From positions 1-11,847 of the forward strand of contig JAUWZH010000054.1 of assembly GCA_030615435.1 (NCBI GenBank): a stretch of 11,847 nucleotides of DNA, given 5' to 3'. A model generated the notes under the pieces. That model was given only the letters and a program-made list of their open reading frames with translations. It made no database searches and was not told the DNA's origin. A program made the translations under genes and the position numbers. Of this stretch, positions 1 through 6,715 are shown one piece after another (positions within the stretch are counted from its first letter, which is position 1; each line of letters starts with the position of its first letter). The DNA comes from Candidatus Brocadiaceae bacterium. Its GTDB lineage: Bacteria; Planctomycetota; Brocadiia; SM23-32.

Positions 1-105
1 TCGCAACCGGAGCTGCTTCGGCGGAGGAGGCGCTTCGGCGAAGTCGGCTCGGCGCGCCGGCTGGAGCAGGTTCTGTTGCAGTGGAAACCCCGTCCATTAC
101 AATGA
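1..105 (+). CDS. 3' end of an unidentified upstream gene (partial)
   Basis: Frame 1 is open from the window edge to a TGA at 103-105 and encodes 34 residues, including an amphipathic stretch reading GSARRLEQVLLQW. Third codon positions in this frame are mostly G or C, as in the clear genes here; the other two plus frames have a less GC-rich third position. The basic helix ending in a G-x-x-GSARR-like segment faintly resembles the tails of GT-B glycosyltransferases such as LpxB, but 34 residues cannot establish a family. It lies 50 bases before apgM on the same strand, so the two could share a transcript. That it is coding is moderately likely; its identity is unknown. Confidence 0.45.
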   Translation, partial: SQPELLRRRRRFGEVGSARRLEQVLLQWKPRPLQ

Positions 106-114
106 CAAGATAGT

Positions 115-120
115 TATAGT
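115..120 (+). promoter_or_regulatory. Possible -10 element upstream of apgM
   Basis: TATAGT lies in a short AT-rich island (about 96-130) that stands out from the GC-rich surroundings, 35 bases before the apgM ATG. No convincing -35 hexamer sits 16-18 bases upstream, so this is only a weak sigma-70-like match. Confidence 0.2.
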
Positions 121-142
121 AGTCCTGATACATCCTGCTTGC

Positions 143-146
143 GGAG
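143..146 (+). promoter_or_regulatory. Ribosome binding site of apgM
   Basis: GGAG is followed by 9 bases and then ATG at 156. It supports the upstream start and hence an N-terminal extension of about 20 residues before the first beta strand of the mutase. Confidence 0.6.
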
Positions 147-155
147 AAAGGCTCG

Positions 156-1385
156 ATGGCTGAACGAAGGATCGTGGAAAGCCTGGTAAAGGAAAGGTCG
201 GCGTGGCCGCACGAGCACGTCTCGCTTGTGCTGCTTGTCATTGATGGAGTGGGGGACGTGCGGCATCCGGATTTCGGGATGAGGACTCCCCTGGAGGCCG
301 CGCAGACCCCGAATCTGGACGAGCTGGCCCCCCGCAGCGCCCTGGGACGCGTCATGCCCGTGGACTACGGCATCACTCCGGGCAGCGGCCCGGCGCACCT
401 GGGGCTGTTCGGCTACGACCCGCGCGAGGTCGAGATCGGACGCGGCGTGCTGGAGGCGCTCGGACTGGACATGGACCTGAAGACCGGCGACGTGGCGGCG
501 CGGGCCAACTTCTGCACCATCTCCGGCGGCCTGGTGGTGGACCGCCGCGCCGGGCGTCCGGCCACGCAGGTGAGCGCTGAGAAGTGCAAGCTCCTCCAGC
601 AGGAACTGGGCAGGATCGAGGACGTGGAGGTCATAGTCCAGCCGGGCAAGGGGCACCGGTTCGCGGTGCTCTTCCGAGGCCCCGGCCTCGCCGAAGGGGT
701 CAGCGACACGGACCCGCACGAGAACGGCCAGCCACTCCATGAGGCCATATCCCTCCGGCCGGAGGCCGAGAAGACCGCCCGCATCGTGGGCGAGTTCCAG
801 AGGCGCGCCGAGGAGGTCCTGTCCGGCCACGAGCCGCTCAACGGCATCCTGATGCGCGGCATCGCCGAGCGGCCCAGCCTCCCCGGGATGCAGGAGAGGT
901 TCGGTCTGCGCGCCGCCACCATCGCCACCTATCCGATGTATCGCGGGCTGGCGAAGCTCGCAGGCATGGAGCTGCTTCAGACGGGCCCGCGCGTGGCAGA
1001 CGAGTTCCGCTGCTACGCCGAGAGCAAGGACGATTACGACTATCACTACATCCACGTGAAGGCAACCGACGAGGCGGCCGAGGACGGCGACTTCGACCGG
1101 AAGGTCAGCGCCATCGAAGAAGTGGACCGCCACCTGCCGATCATCGTGGAGAAGATGCCTGACGCCCTGGCGATCACCGGCGACCATTCCACCCCGTGCT
1201 GCATGAAGCTGCATAGCTGGCACCCGGTGCCCCTGTTGCTTCACTCGCCGCGCTGCGACGCCGGCGGGCAGAGGCGCTTCACCGAGCACGAGTGCTCCGA
1301 GGGCTCGCTCGGCATCTTCCTGGCCATGCACCTGATGTCCCTGCTGATGGCCAACGCCGGGCTGCTGGACAAGTTCGGCGCGTGA
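156..1385 (+). CDS. apgM: 2,3-bisphosphoglycerate-independent phosphoglycerate mutase, archaeal type (ApgM)
   Basis: This enzyme interconverts 3- and 2-phosphoglycerate in cytosolic glycolysis/gluconeogenesis. It belongs to the alkaline-phosphatase superfamily and works through a phosphoserine and two divalent metals. The 409-residue product shows the metal-binding strand VIDGVGD (about 28-34), the nucleophile loop TPGSGPAHLGLFGYDP (74-89, Ser77 the likely nucleophile), HVKATDEAAEDGDFDRK (300-316), the metal motif GDHSTP (342-347), HSWHPVP (353-359) and the C-terminal signature ending GSLG near 386. Length fits the roughly 400-residue ApgM family rather than the 510-residue bacterial GpmI family. 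About 20 residues precede the usual N-terminus; a good GGAG supports that start. mtnA follows after 57 bases on the same strand. The family call is secure. Confidence 0.95.
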   Translation: MAERRIVESLVKERSAWPHEHVSLVLLVIDGVGDVRHPDFGMRTPLEAAQTPNLDELAPRSALGRVMPVDYGITPGSGPAHLGLFGYDPREVEIGRGVLEALGLDMDLKTGDVAARANFCTISGGLVVDRRAGRPATQVSAEKCKLLQQELGRIEDVEVIVQPGKGHRFAVLFRGPGLAEGVSDTDPHENGQPLHEAISLRPEAEKTARIVGEFQRRAEEVLSGHEPLNGILMRGIAERPSLPGMQERFGLRAATIATYPMYRGLAKLAGMELLQTGPRVADEFRCYAESKDDYDYHYIHVKATDEAAEDGDFDRKVSAIEEVDRHLPIIVEKMPDALAITGDHSTPCCMKLHSWHPVPLLLHSPRCDAGGQRRFTEHECSEGSLGIFLAMHLMSLLMANAGLLDKFGA

Positions 1386-1430
1386 GGTCTGTTCTCGATG
1401 CGCTCCCCGGGGGGGCAACTCCCTGGCGGC

Positions 1431-1435
1431 AGGAG
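1431..1435 (+). promoter_or_regulatory. Ribosome binding site that sets the mtnA start
   Basis: AGGAG is followed by 7 bases and then ATG at 1443. This favours 1443 over an in-frame ATG at 1398, which has no purine-rich site and would add 15 low-complexity residues. Confidence 0.7.
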
Positions 1436-1442
1436 CAATGCC

Positions 1443-2522
1443 ATGCCTGTTGAGACCATACGCTGGGTCGGCGGCGTGGGCGGGCACATCGAGCTGATTG
1501 ACCAGACCCTGCTGCCCGTCGAGTTCAAGTACATCGAATGCCGGACGACGGAGCAGGTCTGGGAGGCCATCAAGGTGCTGCGCGTGCGCGGGGCGCCCGC
1601 CATCGGTATCGCCGCCGCGATGGGCCTGGTGCTCGGGGTGCAGGACTCGACGGCGCAGAGTTTCGATGAGTTCCTGCAGGACCTCCGAGAGGCCAAAGAG
1701 CTCCTTCAGAAAAGCCGGCCCACGGCGGTGAACCTGTTCTGGGCGCTGGAGCGCATGGAGCGCACTGCCCTGGAAAACAGTGACCTGCCGCTCGGCGAAC
1801 TGAAGGCTCGCCTGCTGCGAGAGGCGCTCGCCATCCTGGAGGAAGACAGGCAGAGCTGCCGCGCCATCGGCCGCCACGGCGCCGCACTGCTCAGGGACGG
1901 CGACACGGTCCTGACGCACTGCAACGCGGGCGGGCTCGCCACTGCGGATTACGGGACCGCTCTGGCGGTGCTCTTCGCCGCCAAGGAGGCAGGGAAGAGC
2001 ATCTCCGTCTTCGCCGACGAGACGCGGCCCCTGCTTCAGGGCGCGCGACTCACCACGTGGGAGCTTCTCCAGGCTGGCATCCCCACCACCCTCATCTGCG
2101 ACAGCATGGCGGCGGCGGTCATGCGCGAGGGACGGGTGGATGCCGTGATTGTCGGCGCTGACCGCATAGCGGCCAACGGCGACGTGGCGAACAAGATCGG
2201 CACGTACGGTCTGAGCGTGCAGGCGCGGCACCACGGCGTGCCTTTCTACGTGGCCGCGCCGGCCTCGACATTCGATCTCCGCCTCGAGGACGGCTCACGA
2301 ATACCCATCGAGGAGCGTGATCCCGAAGAGATCAGGCGCTGGGGAGGAAGGCAGATAGCGCCCGACGGGATTGAGGTCTACAACCCCGCCTTCGACGTCA
2401 CACCCGCCGCTAATATCACCGCGATCATCACCGAGAGAGGCCTCATCGAAGAGCCGACCACGGGCAAGATAGCAGCCCTGCTGGAGAACGCGGAACAGGG
2501 CCCTTTCGGCCGCGCCGAGTAA
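1443..2522 (+). CDS. mtnA: S-methyl-5-thioribose-1-phosphate isomerase
   Basis: MtnA converts 5-methylthioribose-1-phosphate to methylthioribulose-1-phosphate in the methionine salvage pathway (cytosol). The 359-residue product carries the substrate-binding RVRGAPAIGIAAA (48-59), the catalytic cysteine in THCNAGGLATADYG (Cys160), FADETRPLLQGARLT (190-204) and the catalytic aspartate in VGADRIAANGDVANKIGTY (Asp240). With the 1443 start, Cys and Asp fall at 160 and 240, the same numbering as known for the Bacillus subtilis enzyme, which supports that start. The eIF2B-related family also includes archaeal ribose-1,5-bisphosphate isomerase, but the GRHGAALLRDGDTVLTHCNAG context is typical of MtnA. 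It is probably cotranscribed with apgM. No other methionine-salvage gene is present in the window. Confidence 0.96.
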   Translation: MPVETIRWVGGVGGHIELIDQTLLPVEFKYIECRTTEQVWEAIKVLRVRGAPAIGIAAAMGLVLGVQDSTAQSFDEFLQDLREAKELLQKSRPTAVNLFWALERMERTALENSDLPLGELKARLLREALAILEEDRQSCRAIGRHGAALLRDGDTVLTHCNAGGLATADYGTALAVLFAAKEAGKSISVFADETRPLLQGARLTTWELLQAGIPTTLICDSMAAAVMREGRVDAVIVGADRIAANGDVANKIGTYGLSVQARHHGVPFYVAAPASTFDLRLEDGSRIPIEERDPEEIRRWGGRQIAPDGIEVYNPAFDVTPAANITAIITERGLIEEPTTGKIAALLENAEQGPFGRAE

Positions 2523-2536
2523 CGGAACACGCCGCC

Positions 2537-3415
2537 TCACAGTAGCTCCTCCGGCACGCTCACCGGCCGACCGGTCTTCAGGGCCTTCTCCACTGCTTCC
2601 CCCACTGCGACGACCTCCAAGATGTGCTCGTGGGGGATGGGTTCGCAGCCGGTCCGCACCATCTTCAGAAACACCCGCAGTCCCGCCGGGTAGAGGCCCT
2701 CGCTGTCGAGGACGGAGCCGTCCGCTCCCTTCTTGCCGTAGGCCGCCACGTGGAAGAAGTAGGGGATGTTGTGGAGCACTTGCAGCGAGACGACCGGCGC
2801 TCCCTCGTACTGCAGCGTGGCCACGAGGTTGCCGGCATGATGCACCGCGCTGACCCGCCGCACGCCCGTACCGAAGGCCTCCTGCATCAGCTCGATGGCG
2901 TGTACACCGTAGAAGATGAAGCCGCCGTGCTCGCTCTTGACGTCCCCGGGGCCGGCGCTCACCCCGGCGGTCAGGGGACCAATCTTCTTCAGACCCTTGA
3001 TGAACCGCACGATGGCCGGGGCGTAGCGCAGACATGAGAACGAGGTCAGCGGCGTGCCGCGCCTGCGCGCAGCCCGGATCATTTCGCGCGCATCGGAGAG
3101 GGTGGTCGCAAAAGGCTTGTCCACGAAGGCAGGTATGCCGGCCTCGAGGAATGACAGCACATGCTCGCGGTGCAGGCCGCCGTGCCTGAACAGAACCATG
3201 ACGGCGTCCACCTCGCCGAGCATCTCTGCGGGGTCCTCCACGATGCGCGGTATCTGTGTCTTCTCGGCCACCTGTGCTGTGCGCTCCGGGTCGTGCCCGT
3301 AAATGCTGACGACACGGGCGCCGCGCACCCGCCCGGGGAAGTCCTTCACGTTGCACAACTGCGAGAAGCACTCCGCGTGCGAGCTGTCGCAGCCGACAAT
3401 GCCTATTCGAATCAT
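2537..3415 (-). CDS. Gfo/Idh/MocA-family oxidoreductase
   Basis: This is a cytosolic NAD(P)-dependent dehydrogenase-like protein of 292 residues. The N-terminus has the Rossmann beta-alpha-beta signature in MIRIGIVGCDSSH, followed by a conserved HDPER segment (41-45) and the family hallmark VDKPFATTLSDA (98-109), whose Lys-Pro is the EKP-type motif. GVHAIELM (170-177) is the usual histidine-containing helix of the C-terminal alpha/beta domain, and the protein ends GRPVSVPEE. It is shorter than the common 330-390 residues, consistent with a compact C-terminal domain. I prefer the ATG at 3415, because GAGGAAGG at 3425-3432 directly abuts an in-frame GTG at 3424 but is properly spaced for 3415. 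The gene is convergent with mtnA (14 bases apart) and alone on its strand. The substrate, probably a sugar or inositol derivative, cannot be inferred. Confidence 0.88.
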   Translation of the reverse strand: MIRIGIVGCDSSHAECFSQLCNVKDFPGRVRGARVVSIYGHDPERTAQVAEKTQIPRIVEDPAEMLGEVDAVMVLFRHGGLHREHVLSFLEAGIPAFVDKPFATTLSDAREMIRAARRRGTPLTSFSCLRYAPAIVRFIKGLKKIGPLTAGVSAGPGDVKSEHGGFIFYGVHAIELMQEAFGTGVRRVSAVHHAGNLVATLQYEGAPVVSLQVLHNIPYFFHVAAYGKKGADGSVLDSEGLYPAGLRVFLKMVRTGCEPIPHEHILEVVAVGEAVEKALKTGRPVSVPEELL

Positions 3416-3723
3416 CTCATCCACCCTTCCTCAAGAGCCAACGTCACAGACCTGTCGCATATCAAACAGGCCCTCGGGGCGTTCGTCAAGATACAACCCG
3501 CTGCCGGCGGGTCTGCCGTGGCCCCAGAAACGCGGCGGGTGTCGCACCGTCTCGATCTACGGGGTCATGAATCGGCGGCGCATGCGGTCGAGACCGGCTC
3601 CTTGCGGGCCGATTGCCTCTCCGGTATCGTGTTGGCCGAAGGATGCGCCGCGCAGGGCGGCAGTCCGGCACTTCGGTCTGCGGCTATCGCTCCGATGCGG
3701 TTCCACTTCTTGGGCATTCTGCC
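3416..3723. other. Divergent intergenic region between the oxidoreductase gene and nfi
   Basis: This 308-base gap should hold the promoters for both flanking genes. The nfi frame stays open back to a TTG at 3613, with an in-frame ATG at 3643, but the extra residues do not look like endonuclease V. A small inverted repeat, ACCCGC/GCGGGT with a 5-base loop, lies at 3496-3512 without a T-run. I see no RNA gene or clear sigma-70 promoter here. Confidence 0.5.
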
Positions 3724-4431
3724 GTGAGAATCCAGAGGGGTCTCCACGACTGGGACGTTACGTATGCGGAGGCTCGGCGTCTCCAGGAGGAGCTGGCGGG
3801 CCGGGTGAAACTCCGCCCTCTGCCCGCAAAGATAGACCTTGTGGCAGGCGCTGACATGGCATTGAGCGTGGCGGACGGCCTCTTCTTCGCGGCGGTGGTC
3901 GTGATGAGCTTCCCGGCCCTGGAGGTGGTTGAGGAACAGGTGGCGCAGGCCCCGGCGCAGTTTCCGTATATCCCCGGCCTGCTCAGTTTCAGGGAGGGCC
4001 CGGCGGTGTTGGTGGCGATGGAGAAGCTGGAGAGCCGGCCGGACCTGGTCATTTTCGACGGACAGGGCATCGCCCATCCCCGGCGCCTGGGCCTGGCGGC
4101 GCACATGGGGCTTTGGCTCGGGATTCCGACGGTGGGCTGCGCAAAGAGTCGCCTGGTGGGCGAGCACGAGGAGCCGGCCGAGCAGAAGGGCGCCAGGGTG
4201 CCGCTTACCTACGGGGGGGGATTGGTCGGAAGCGTGTTGCGCACAAGGAGTCACGTCAAGCCCGTCTACGTCAGTCCCGGCCACCTCTGCGACCACGAGG
4301 GCGCCTGCCGGATGGTGCTGGAATGCTGCACTCGATACCGGCTGCCCGAGCCGACGCGCCAGGCCGACCTCCTCGTCGGGCGGGTCAAGCGCGCGTTTCG
4401 CCGCCAGGCCGAAGTTCAGCGGCGCGGGTAG
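3724..4431 (+). CDS. nfi: Endonuclease V (deoxyinosine 3' endonuclease)
   Basis: Endonuclease V cuts the second phosphodiester bond 3' to deoxyinosine and other deaminated purines, starting repair. From a GTG at 3724 the product is 235 residues, matching the usual 220-235. The catalytic acidic residues are in place: Asp44 in AGADMAL, Glu91 in YIPGLLSFREGP and Asp112 in FDGQGIAHPRRLGLAAHMG; Tyr82 of PYIPG is the strand-separating wedge. They correspond to Thermotoga maritima D43, Y80, E89 and D110. PTVGCAKS and VKPVYVSPGH follow. Upstream in-frame starts at 3613 (TTG) and 3643 (ATG) would add 37 or 27 residues without family similarity. GTG 3724 has only a poor Shine-Dalgarno, so the start is less certain than the function. 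A G8 run at 4213-4220 lies inside the gene, with the frame intact on both sides. Confidence 0.94.
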   Translation: MRIQRGLHDWDVTYAEARRLQEELAGRVKLRPLPAKIDLVAGADMALSVADGLFFAAVVVMSFPALEVVEEQVAQAPAQFPYIPGLLSFREGPAVLVAMEKLESRPDLVIFDGQGIAHPRRLGLAAHMGLWLGIPTVGCAKSRLVGEHEEPAEQKGARVPLTYGGGLVGSVLRTRSHVKPVYVSPGHLCDHEGACRMVLECCTRYRLPEPTRQADLLVGRVKRAFRRQAEVQRRG

Positions 4432-4433
4432 CC

Positions 4434-4449
4434 CTGCGCGCACGCGCAG
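4434..4449. terminator. Hairpin between convergent genes, possible bidirectional terminator
   Basis: CTGCGCG and CGCGCAG form a perfect 7-base inverted repeat around a CA centre, 2 bases after the nfi stop and 17 bases beyond the stop of the opposing gene. There is no T-run on either strand, so it would not be a classical intrinsic terminator. Position is the main support. Confidence 0.35.
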
Positions 4450-4466
4450 CAGGCGGACGAGGCAAC

Positions 4467-5477
4467 CTACGGGAGGTCCCGGGCGGTGAGGGGCCGCGCA
4501 TAAGTGCCCTCACACCGGTCAGGAAGCGGCTCGGGAACGTAGGGGCTCTTGACGGTGAAGATGTTGCCGTTTTCGCAGATCTTGGCGTAGAAGGCCATTG
4601 TCTTCCCGCACTGTGGACACTGAACGGGGAAGGTCTTCGACCACCTGACCTTGTTGATTTGGCCACAGGCTTCGCACCTCACGTACATGGTGTGGCCGCC
4701 GGTGGCGGCCTGCCGCCACCAGATGCCCAGTCCCAGTAGGAAAAGCGCTGCGATGAGCGCCGCAGCACGCACGGGGGGATTGCGCAGAGAAAGCGCCTTG
4801 CGCAGGGCGCCGAGTGGCCTACGGCGCGCGGGCTCCACGGCCATGTCGTGGGCAATCCTCAGGGTCCCGTGGCCGTTGCGCTGTTGCAGCCTGAGCACTG
4901 CGAGCATCTGGGCTTCATTGATCACGCCCCGTTCCATCAGGAGCTGGCACAGCGGCGGCACCTCGTGATACCTCCTGGCATCCCTCAGTTGCAGGCTCTG
5001 CGTCTGCTGCACCTTCTCGGCATCCACGTCGGTGGTGGCCTGGAGCCTCTGGACGAATCTGCCGTCGTCTTCGTCGGGGCGGGGGCGACTGAGGAACTCC
5101 AGCAGGCGGAGGGACTCTTTCTCCGCCAGAAAGCCCTCCTGAATCATTATCTCGTGCACGGGCTGGGCGGCGTTGCCTTCCTGAATCTGGCGATTCTGCT
5201 TGAGCAGCGCCAGTTCGTATTGATACGGGGTGATGAGCTCACACCATTTGGCCCATTGGGCGAAGCGCACGTCGGCGAGGGCATAGCCCTTACTGCGGTC
5301 GGCCACGCAGTAATCCACCGCCCCCCCGGGAGCCACCAGGGGCCTGACCTTTCCGCTGTGGCACCTGGCGCAGATGATCCCTTCGTGCCAGGAGCGGGCG
5401 CGAAAACGCCGCCCGCAGGCCTCGCAGTAGACTGCAACCGCCTCTTGAATACCTGCCTCGCCGGTGGTATCGGACAT
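4467..5477 (-). CDS. Membrane protein with N- and C-terminal zinc ribbons and MshEN-like helical repeats (function unknown)
   Basis: I recognise domains but not a named family. The 336-residue product starts with a four-cysteine zinc ribbon (C18-x2-C21, C36-x2-C39). Two helical segments follow (about 79-129 and 174-212), with an 'ELITPYQYELALL…LAEKESLRLLEFL' and 'RGVINEAQMLAVLRLQQR' pattern. This resembles the MshEN/T2SSE N-terminal domain, known in some proteins to bind cyclic di-GMP. A basic stretch (217-237) precedes one membrane segment (about 238-254, AAALIAALFLLGLGIWW), and a second CxxC/CxxC ribbon (C268, C271, C287, C290) closes the protein. The positive-inside rule puts the N-terminus in the cytoplasm and the second ribbon outside, which is unusual. 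The ATG lies 4 bases after the deacetylase-like gene's stop (TAGagacATG), so the two are probably coupled. A role in signalling or envelope assembly is a guess. Confidence 0.82.
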   Translation of the reverse strand: MSDTTGEAGIQEAVAVYCEACGRRFRARSWHEGIICARCHSGKVRPLVAPGGAVDYCVADRSKGYALADVRFAQWAKWCELITPYQYELALLKQNRQIQEGNAAQPVHEIMIQEGFLAEKESLRLLEFLSRPRPDEDDGRFVQRLQATTDVDAEKVQQTQSLQLRDARRYHEVPPLCQLLMERGVINEAQMLAVLRLQQRNGHGTLRIAHDMAVEPARRRPLGALRKALSLRNPPVRAAALIAALFLLGLGIWWRQAATGGHTMYVRCEACGQINKVRWSKTFPVQCPQCGKTMAFYAKICENGNIFTVKSPYVPEPLPDRCEGTYARPLTARDLP

Positions 5478-5481
5478 GTCT

Positions 5482-6417
5482 CTAAGCCGTGCCCTCTATC
5501 TCGTCAAGATAGCCGCTCTCTGGCCAGAGGCTGTCGGCATACTCGTGCAGGGAACTCAGCGTTGCCGGCATCAGCTCAAGTTCCCGCTCTGCGGCGGCAT
5601 TGCTCACCAGCGAGGCCAGATTGCGCAGCCTTTCCAGAAAGGGGTCTTCGGCGCCTCCCCAGTTCACCGTGTTGCACGTGACGAACACGAGGCTCCTGAC
5701 GGGCACATCGTCCGCCTCCATCCGATCGAGGCACTTCGCGATGAGCCTGCCGGCGTGCTCGTTGAGGCACGGCTCTTCGATGCGCAGGTGCGGCGGGGTA
5801 TACATCTCGGCCCGCACCTCGCCCTTCGCATCGAAGTCGCTGCTGATCGGTGTCTCGAAGAACTCCATGGTGCCGGGGATCTTCCTGTCCAGCGGATCGG
5901 TGTGGTGCGGGAAGGGGTGGGCTTTCTGCCACAGGCTGCACTGGTCCAGGTCAATGCGGACCGGCAGAGAGCAGCTTCCCTGACGAAAGCCCTCCAGGCA
6001 GAGCACCTGGAAGGTGTAGTCGTTGGCGCTGAAAAACCCCGACCGAAAACTCTCCGTGCGCTCACCCATGTGCTCCTGCCAGACCGTGCTGGCGAGCCCC
6101 ACGATCTCACGCTGTCTGTCGAAGCTGTAGGAGCCGAGATAGCTCTGATAGTTCGACAGTTGCGGGTGGCACAGCAGCCCCAGTTCCATCCCGCTCGCTT
6201 TGAGTTCCTCCGCCACCTCCCCGAGACGGTTCAGGCACTGCGGAGCCAGGAAGAACGAGCCCTTCAGTTCGGCCTCGGCCAGTCCCCGGGCAAAGTTGGA
6301 GACCGAGCCCCCGGCCTGGTCCCAGGATTCCGGCCCCGGGACGGCTTCAGGGCCGTCCGGCGGGACACAATCCATGGTGAACAGCACGTGAAGTGGCATG
6401 GCAGCGGTTCGGCCCAT
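5482..6417 (-). CDS. NodB-like polysaccharide deacetylase-fold protein
   Basis: The 311-residue product resembles the NodB/polysaccharide deacetylase TIM-barrel family, which removes N- or O-acetyl groups from cell-surface glycans using a metal. Seen: an N-terminal strand HVLFTMDC (Asp15 at the motif-1 position), GSFFLAP (53-59, the usual strand 2), ELGLLCHPQLSNY (78-90, His84 at motif 2) and ESFRSGFFSANDYTFQVLCLEGF (122-144, the Arg-containing motif 3). The classical H-x3-H pair is not obvious, so catalysis is uncertain. There is no signal peptide, implying a cytosolic protein or a variant enzyme. Start: ATG 6417 has GGGGAG 11 bases upstream; ATG 6399 has no such site. The open frame runs further up to 6684, but that part is arginine-rich and not NodB-like. 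It is the first gene of the operon with the zinc-ribbon membrane protein. Confidence 0.75.
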   Translation of the reverse strand: MGRTAAMPLHVLFTMDCVPPDGPEAVPGPESWDQAGGSVSNFARGLAEAELKGSFFLAPQCLNRLGEVAEELKASGMELGLLCHPQLSNYQSYLGSYSFDRQREIVGLASTVWQEHMGERTESFRSGFFSANDYTFQVLCLEGFRQGSCSLPVRIDLDQCSLWQKAHPFPHHTDPLDRKIPGTMEFFETPISSDFDAKGEVRAEMYTPPHLRIEEPCLNEHAGRLIAKCLDRMEADDVPVRSLVFVTCNTVNWGGAEDPFLERLRNLASLVSNAAAERELELMPATLSSLHEYADSLWPESGYLDEIEGTA

Positions 6418-6684
6418 CCCCGGCGAAGCTCCCCACTCGGATGGCCAGCACGGAGGTGCCTCCAGTCCCAAAAGCGCCCCCGATGAGTTTACGAGATTCG
6501 CCGCACCGGTGCAAATCCGCCTGCGACACCTTCGGGGTGCGCACGGGGCAGCCCTGCGATATTCCCTTTTACTCGGGCTCGTGAATATGGTAAAAACAGT
6601 GGCCGTCTGGATGCAAGACAGGCGAATGATGTTCTGGTGACATATCGAGGGGGTGGCCAGGGCGTTTCGCCCGGGATCCACCAA

Positions 6685-6698
6685 CCGAGAGCTCTCGG
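6685..6698. repeat. 14-base perfect palindrome
   Basis: CCGAGAGCTCTCGG is its own reverse complement and lies 54 bases before the lptD-like start codon. It could be an operator half-site pair or an RNA hairpin in the leader; nothing in the sequence decides between these. Confidence 0.6.
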
Positions 6699-6715
6699 GC
6701 GGGACGTCCGCCCTC
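6699..6715 (+). repeat. 17-base repeat, copy 1 (upstream of the lptD-like gene)
   Basis: The sequence GCGGGACGTCCGCCCTC matches the copy at 9538-9554 at 16 of 17 positions and ends 37 bases before the start codon at 6753. Both copies are followed closely by GCACAAC. Confidence 0.6.

Noticed and set aside
114..2234. A 706-codon open frame on the minus strand opposite apgM and mtnA
   Set aside because: It runs through both genes and their spacer, with the same antisense-type composition and no recognisable motif; both sense genes have complete catalytic motifs.
3496..3512. ACCCGC/GCGGGT inverted repeat as a terminator
   Set aside because: It lies upstream of both divergent genes, has only a 6-base stem and no T-run.
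3613..3723. N-terminal extension of endonuclease V from the TTG at 3613 or ATG at 3643
   Set aside because: The added residues do not resemble the family, whose members begin just before the LHDWDVT-like segment; the catalytic residue numbering also fits the GTG at 3724.
6452..6560. Possible cobalamin riboswitch upstream of the lptD-like gene
   Set aside because: GGTGCC, AAAAG and GGTGCAAATCC occur in the right order on the plus strand, but the GGGAA box, a proper CCCGCxACTG segment and the downstream B12 box are missing. The match is likely chance in GC-rich sequence.
6418..6684. 89-residue N-terminal extension of the NodB-like protein
   Set aside because: It is arginine- and cysteine-rich, covers the palindrome-rich gap and has no NodB similarity; an ATG with a usable Shine-Dalgarno lies at 6417.
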